Below, in pieces: positions 58,891-64,000 of a DNA stretch of 64,000 bases. Origin of the DNA: Prinia subflava (taxonomy: Eukaryota > Chordata > Aves > Passeriformes > Cisticolidae). The stretch is taken from the NCBI RefSeq assembly GCF_021018805.1, contig NC_086258.1:22520692-22584691 (forward strand). Direction: 5' to 3'. The notes beneath the pieces are model-generated. The model was not told the DNA's origin, did not search any database, and saw only the letters and a list, made by a program, of their open reading frames with translations. A program made the translations under genes and the position numbers. Each line of letters opens with the position of its first letter. Within the stretch, counting starts at the first letter, position 1.

Positions 58891-59913
58891 GACTCAGTCC
58901 TGAAATTTCTATAGGGACACAAGGAAAAGCAAAAACAGATAGAAAATTGGAACAAAGCCACTATGTCACCACATTCTCAGCAGTGGCTTTAAAACACTTT
59001 AATGTACTGGTGTGTTTTGCTTTCACATTTCCCGAGTGGAATTTTCACAAATTTCTCAGCTTGGCAAAATAATTGGAGACAGCTCATGATATTAGAATAA
59101 CGATTTTTTTTTTCTTGCCACTGGAAAGAATGGTTGAAACAGCAAAAGGGCTGAGTATTTCAGTTCAGTCATTTTGTGAAAATATTTCATATTTCCTCAG
59201 CATGCACTTGTGCCCTATTATAGTCAATGGGGGTTTAAATACACACTTTGAGTTAACAAGACATATCCTGATTAGCCTAAATCAAGATCTAATTACAGAA
59301 GATTGTTGACTAATCATTTCAGACAACATGTAAATGCAAGCAAAACAGTATATCATTTATACCCAACAGAATTACTCTTTTTGAGATAATTAACTTTGGC
59401 CTGAATGTATCAGAGCTAACATTTAGAGCTCTGCTTCCACTGACAGCTCACTTCAGCCATAGTTTGGGAGTATTCCCAGTTTGCTACTGACTGCTGAGGG
59501 AGTCTACGCATGGGTTTGAGATTCCACAGCTACAGAAATTTACTTCTGTCTCTGTCATTGATATTTCCAGGGTTCAATTCCTCTTCCTCAGTTGTGCTGC
59601 CTACCCTTACATACAACTCTATTTCTTAGGAAGGTGCAGGAACCTTTAACAGCTCGGTGACAGCCTAAAAAATGGCCCCCACTTGCAGGCAGGGAATGAT
59701 GACCCATTTGCCAAGACCAGTGGCATAACTGGGGCTCCGGTGTGCTCTGGGGGATGGCAGCCCTTTCACGGGAGGGGCAGGACAACACCCTGCTGGCTGG
59801 TGCCTGGTCCTGGTCCACGGAGTGGCACAGACCCAACAGCACACCAGCTGGGCAGGTGAGATCCATCTCTGGGGTTGAGGGCCCTCCTACGTGCAAGCAC
59901 AGGCAGAGCACTA

Positions 59914-59928
59914 CTATATATATATATA
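59914..59928. repeat. (TA)n dinucleotide repeat
   Basis: About seven TA units within ctactatatatatatataatg. Confidence 0.9.
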
Positions 59929-60224
59929 ATGTGAGTTCCTAAATCTTCATTACTCACACTGTGCCTTAAATTCAGCAATGAGCTGATGACTTAGGACTCT
60001 GGGCAAACCTTTTTACTCTTTTAAAGATTTCAGTGTTAGAAATGCTAAGTACAGCCACTTGAAGTATATCCCAACCCCTACCTTAATCCCTTCCCTTACT
60101 ATGAGCTGACATGATTTTTAACACATGTGTTGCATTAATAATTAAGATAAATTTAAAAGATTAGGCCTGGATGTAAGTTTCTGGAGAAGTAGGAGGTTAT
60201 AGAGCTCATCACAGTGGCACAGGA

Positions 60225-60280
60225 ACGTTGGACTCAATGATCTTGCTGGTCTTTTCCAGTTTTAGTGATTCTCGGATTCC
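60225..60280 (+). mobile_element. CR1 LINE terminal fragment (other subfamily)
   Basis: cgttggactcaatgatcttgctggtcttttccagttttagtgattctcgg matches the CR1 ending ttggactcgatgatctt..ggtcttttccaacc..gattct of a different subfamily from the other copies. Only the last 50-60 bp remain. Confidence 0.72.
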
Positions 60281-63083
60281 AAGGTAAAGGACCCACCTGA
60301 GCCCATTTGCCGCTGTCAGGCTGGGGGAACACCAGCTTTATTCCTCCGGGGCTTCAGTGCTGTCATTCCTGGCTGCTGGAATGGTGGAGTTTTATCAGCC
60401 TCAAGAGAGGGAAATCAGCCCTGAGGTTCTCCTTCATTCTCACTTCTGCAGTGCTTGGTAGCTGAAACAGGACTCTCAGGTGCTGGGTCACTATTTCCCA
60501 TCAAAGTGACAGAATGTGTGACATCTTTCTTACAAAACCAATGACTACATTATGGGTGAGCCTCCTGAAGAAATGTTCAGATTACCCCCACAGACTGGTG
60601 AACCTCTACAGCTCATTATTTTGAATTAAGCACAGCATGGATATACATCTTGGCCTGACTTTCCTCCATACACAGAGTAGACAGAGCACCTGAAGCTACT
60701 CTGATGCTCCTCCCATCAGTCTAGCAAAACCAGATCAGTGTTTTCCCCAGATGTCCATCCCTAAGACTTGGAACTTCCAGAGCTGCCCATCTCAGCAGAG
60801 ACCTGCTCTCCCAGGACCCTTCCAGTCTTGCTCCACTCATGGGCTATAACCCAGGTCTTCCAAGGTGTGAAGTTACCTCATTTTGAACTCTCTCAGTGAG
60901 AAACCAGCAAGGATAAACACTCAAGGAGAAATTTGATCCCTGTGTGTCCTGATGCTTTGCTGTGGGATGTCCCCATGCCCAGTGAGGTTGTCTCCAGGTG
61001 CTGTCCACCACCTGGGCTGTGGGGGGCTGGGTGAAGGCAGGAAATAATGGAAAGTGCAGGTATTTCATCCTGATGTTACTGAGCAGACCCTGAATTTGAA
61101 CGGGCTTTGTGTAACATTACTCAGCCCCTTGCATCTTTCCTTGACCCTTCAGCAGCTGCAGGCTGAGGGCTCTGGCTGTGTTTCCCTCCCTGGGGCAGGG
61201 ATGTGTCTACATGTCCCAGGGCACTCCAGAGAGGAACAGCCATTTCCCACCATCACCCTGAGGAGGCAAAGCCAAGAAAACTGCTTGTCTCAATACCAGA
61301 CTTCTGTCAGCGTTTAAACAGGCTGGAAATAAAAGGCACATGAACAGCCCATGTCCCAGGCAATTGCTCAAGTTCTTTCGTTTGGGCTAAAGTGTCATTT
61401 AGACTAATTGGTCTTTTCCAGAGGCCAAATACTATTTGTGAACCATGCCTCAAAACTACAGGAAGCCAATGACATCCTCAGTGTGAAGTCATTCAGACTC
61501 AAAAGATCTAATTAAGCACATGATAACATCAACACAACTTCTGCATCACTCCAGGAGCTGTCATCACAGAGAACCACTGTTTCCTGCAGTTTTTATCATG
61601 AAATCCATTATATTTGGCATTTTTCTTCAGTCCCTGCCCTAAGCATGCACACTATTAAAATGCAACTCTCAGTTTTCTAATTTAACTCCATTTCTACCAG
61701 TAATAATTCAAAGGAAGAAAAAGGGGGCTCTTAAAATTATCCACTTGTAATTAAGACCTTAGAAGCAGAAGCTAATTCAAAGCAAAAAAAGCCACCCTCT
61801 CCCTGCCATCATGCCCTCATTTGCAATAGCAAAGCTGGACTTAGAAGCACGTAAGATGTTACTCAGCTCAAGTGATGTGTCAAGAAGGCAGCTCTGCCTG
61901 CAGATAATCCACTGAAATCAGCACTAAACCCACCAAAGCACAGAGCTTGGACCATCTCCAACCTTGCATGGAGTACTGGGACAGCTTAAGGGACCGAGCT
62001 CGGTTGACAACAGAAATTTGTTCCTTCACAAAACCAGAGTGTTCCATCAAAGGGAGTGAATGAGTGTAATTATGTCATATTTTTTATCCAAAAATAAGCA
62101 TCATGAGGGAAACACAGAGCCTCACTCAGTACCAGCAAGTCAAAGGGCTGGAAAGCAGAAATAATCAGATAGGGAAACAGAAGTTTCTGGGCTAAGCCTA
62201 GTCAATGGTGCCTTTCTGAAAAGTTTTCCCAGTAGCCTTTTGCAATGGGAAAGAAATTGTGGATTTGAGGAGCTGATGGCCCTAGCGATGGCAAAAAGGG
62301 AAAACTTTGAACTGTGGCTCAGCAGCAATGTGCTGTGCTCAGCCCAGGACAGCCAGCACAGTCAGTGGGCACTGTGGGGGACAGGGGAGAGACATTCCAG
62401 CCTAAAGGACACATTCTGTCTGGGACAGAAGATTTGTTTCATCCCCCAGCTGAAATCCAGATGCTGTTTTTCACATGGCAAGGGGCCTGCTCTGCTCACA
62501 AGGTGCACAGAAAAGGGATGTTTGACTGACAGCTGTGGGCCTCCTCCAATGGGCATTGGTTTTAATGGCATTGGAGGCACAGCTGGGCCTAATTCTAGGA
62601 GGCAGGGGGTAAAACTGAAAAAACCCAAACTTTTCCACCTCAAGAAATGCCTTTCCACCTATTCCTATCTATGCTGTAGATAGGCAAAGGAAAGGGGAAA
62701 AAACCCTCAATCCATGGGAGCAGGGGAGATTTCTGCCAGTGTTGGGAGCCACTCCCTGGGGAAGCAGGATGGAGACTGAATGAGAGGGAGAGGGAGATGT
62801 TGCATTGGCTATGGTCTTCTGCTGAACAGAGAAATGGCTGCTCATGGATAGGCATCAGAGCAGCTCAAGTTATTGCTGATTTGCTGCAAACACCCTCTGC
62901 GCAGTTTATCAGATCTGCCCTAGGAGTATAGATCAGCCCTGTGGTTGTTTTGATCCAGACTCACCTCCACCCCACCAGGTGCCCATTCAGGAATATAACT
63001 GACCCAGAATTCTCTCCACCCTCATGAGCCAGAACAAGGAACTGGACTTAACAATGCCCATTTCATTCCTTGGGGAGGTCGAG

Positions 63084-63117
63084 GTGTGAGGATACAATGG
63101 GTGTGAGGATACAATGG
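63084..63117 (+). repeat. Perfect 17-bp tandem duplication
   Basis: gtgtgaggatacaatgg occurs twice back to back (63084-63100 and 63101-63117) with no mismatch, indicating a recent duplication. Confidence 0.95.
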
Positions 63118-63330
63118 ACATTTTATTCTCCTTGCACTCCAGGGCAGTACAGGAACATAACCAAATCCACCATGATCTGTAGCACCTTCAGAACAATCCC
63201 CTGTGGAAACTAGAACTCAGTACAGGTGTGTCCCAGATCTTTTCCCAGCACGGCATTCTACAGGCAAGGGAGCAGCCTGAGCAAACACAGTCAATGAGAC
63301 ATTACCAAATTATATTTTCTTTTATCCAGT

Positions 63331-63352
63331 GATAATTGATTATCGCGCCATT
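63331..63352. promoter_or_regulatory. Palindromic paired-homeodomain-type site next to an E2F-like core
   Basis: GATAAT-TG-ATTATC (63331-63344) is an inverted repeat that contains TAATTGATTA, the arrangement (TAAT, 2-bp spacer, ATTA) known as a P2 dimer site for paired-class homeodomains. CGCGCCATTA follows directly, an E2F-like GCGCC core with two CpGs. Binding is inferred from the sequence. Confidence 0.35.
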
Positions 63353-63369
63353 AGAACAGAGATTAATGT

Positions 63370-63425
63370 CAGAGGGTCACAGGCTAGAAAGGGCTTTGTG
63401 GTCATCTAAATCCATCCCAGCACTC
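63370..63425 (-). mobile_element. Possible degenerate CR1 3' end (minus strand)
   Basis: The plus strand reads gggtcacaggctagaaagggctttgtggtcatctaaatccatccc. This resembles the reverse complement of the CR1 end (tcacagaatggttggaaagggcc..gtcatctagtccaaccc). Too diverged to be sure. Confidence 0.35.
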
Positions 63426-63754
63426 CTCAATATGCTTATTTCTGGCACATATTTGACCTCTTCAGAACAAGAGGGAAGTTTCTGACCAGTATTTTAAACA
63501 AAAATTTTCTTTGGCTAACTACAAAATACTTCATTCATTTCTCTTATATATAAAAACTCTCTAAAGGCACTTAAGGTAATTTCAAAATGGAATCAAACTC
63601 TTGATGAAAAGAGGTACGTCTGAGCTTCTACATTGTTTCTATTATAATAATTCATCTTGGAGCAACAAAAACTCCAGGAGCTCATTCTTCTCTTGTTTGT
63701 AACCTTTCTGGTCAGCCAAGACATTGTTGTTTTAATTTAAAAATATTTAGAATT

Positions 63755-64000
63755 TGTCACGGTGTATGCTTCTGATGTCCCAGGGCACACGGCAGCAAGG
63801 GGTGCGACACCTTCCCCCTGGGGAGCTCTCACCTCCACCCAGGGACTCTGATGCTCTCAGAGATTGCTTCTGGGGCGCAGAGATGAAGCAGAGACGAGAC
63901 GGGTCTTGGGGTAAACTCAGGAAGTTTATTGGAGGTGTTGGCAAATGAAAAGTAAAGCCAATAAGATCCGAATCCCAAGAACCTTGAGCAGGGCTCTGGC
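63755..64000 (-). mobile_element. Retroviral LTR (3' part), cut by the window edge
   Basis: On the minus strand the element ends GCATACACCGTGACA. The TGTCACGGT on the plus strand at 63755 is the mirror of the expected TG..CA termini. An AATAAA signal lies about 170 nt before that end (63930-63925 on the plus strand), giving a long R-U5. Composition changes abruptly from AT-rich flank (aaaatatttagaatt) to GC-rich, CpG-bearing sequence at the boundary. The 5' end and any internal sequence are outside the window, so solo LTR versus full provirus is undecided. Confidence 0.72.
63925..63930 (-). terminator. LTR polyadenylation signal (AATAAA)
   Basis: The plus strand reads tttatt within gaagtttattgg, which is CCAATAAACTTC on the LTR strand, followed by GC-rich R-U5. 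Confidence 0.55.

Larger units (their letters stand above)
57121..60224. other. Unique non-coding stretch
   Basis: The 175-codon plus frame at 58048-58575 is long but ends in AT-rich FYFYYPKIK-type sequence and shows no domain. The 107-codon minus frame at 59588-59911 lies in GC-rich DNA. Neither is supported. A TA dinucleotide repeat is at 59914-59928 and a candidate regulatory element is at 58.8 kb. TAAT-rich sequence at 59190-59330 may also be constrained. Confidence 0.5.
60281..63754. other. Unique non-coding stretch
   Basis: The longest frame (147 codons, 62240-62683, plus) has no domain. Motif-rich AT sequence at 61360-61560 may be constrained. A 17-bp tandem duplication (63084-63117) and a homeodomain-type palindrome (63331-63344) are listed separately. 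A weak CR1-like phrase lies near 63370-63425. Confidence 0.5.

Noticed and set aside
1..64000. tRNA, rRNA, known microRNA or CRISPR array
   Set aside because: No cloverleaf, rRNA-like block, recognised miRNA seed hairpin or regularly spaced repeat was seen by eye. A tRNAscan/Infernal run would be decisive.

Overview
The window is anonymous nuclear DNA from a bird, most likely a songbird. The main evidence is the interspersed repeats. At least twelve 5'-truncated fragments carry the typical 3' end of avian CR1 LINEs (a block reading like ggtcccttccaacccaaaccattc followed by ATTCTATG-like 8-mers), and three retroviral LTRs are present. The CR1 wording (gcccctggatccctggcagtgcccaaggcc) is the kind I associate with passerine CR1 copies; that last step is from memory. 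There is no bacterial or viral gene organisation, no CRISPR array, no rRNA and no recognisable tRNA.

Layout. 1-9.6 kb: intergenic or intronic sequence with one long CR1 (about 0.7-1.2 kb), a long pure TCTCC microsatellite (4.4-4.6 kb), a 23-base poly-G run (6.0 kb) and a short CR1 tail (9.4 kb). 9.6-17.7 kb: a 12-bp hairpin, a CR1 tail (11.7 kb) and possible conserved non-coding sequence near 13 kb. 17.7-19.1 kb: a retrotransposon cluster in which a roughly 0.7-kb LTR-like element sits inside a CR1 and duplicates 6 bp of it. 19.1-36.7 kb: mostly unique, AT-rich sequence with a coding-like stretch at 20.1-20.45 kb, a T11/A44 tract at 22.3 kb, two minus-strand CR1 pieces and several possible regulatory elements. 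36.7-44.8 kb: three plus-strand CR1 copies and a complete 394-bp solo LTR on the minus strand with TG...CA ends and a perfect 6-bp target duplication. 44.8-57.1 kb: unique DNA with a symmetric pair of E-boxes and four weak minus-strand candidate exons, bounded by minus-strand CR1 pieces. 57.1-64 kb: mostly unique DNA with CpG-bearing, homeodomain-site-rich stretches at 58.8 and 63.3 kb, ending in a minus-strand LTR cut by the window edge.

No protein-coding gene can be named. The longest open frames (up to about 207 codons) fall in CR1 sequence, in the microsatellite, across the poly-G run or in sequence without coding character. The best guess is intergenic space or long introns near a developmentally regulated gene, but that depends on TF-like motifs and isolated CpGs, which need alignment to confirm. 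I found no convincing novel multi-gene system.
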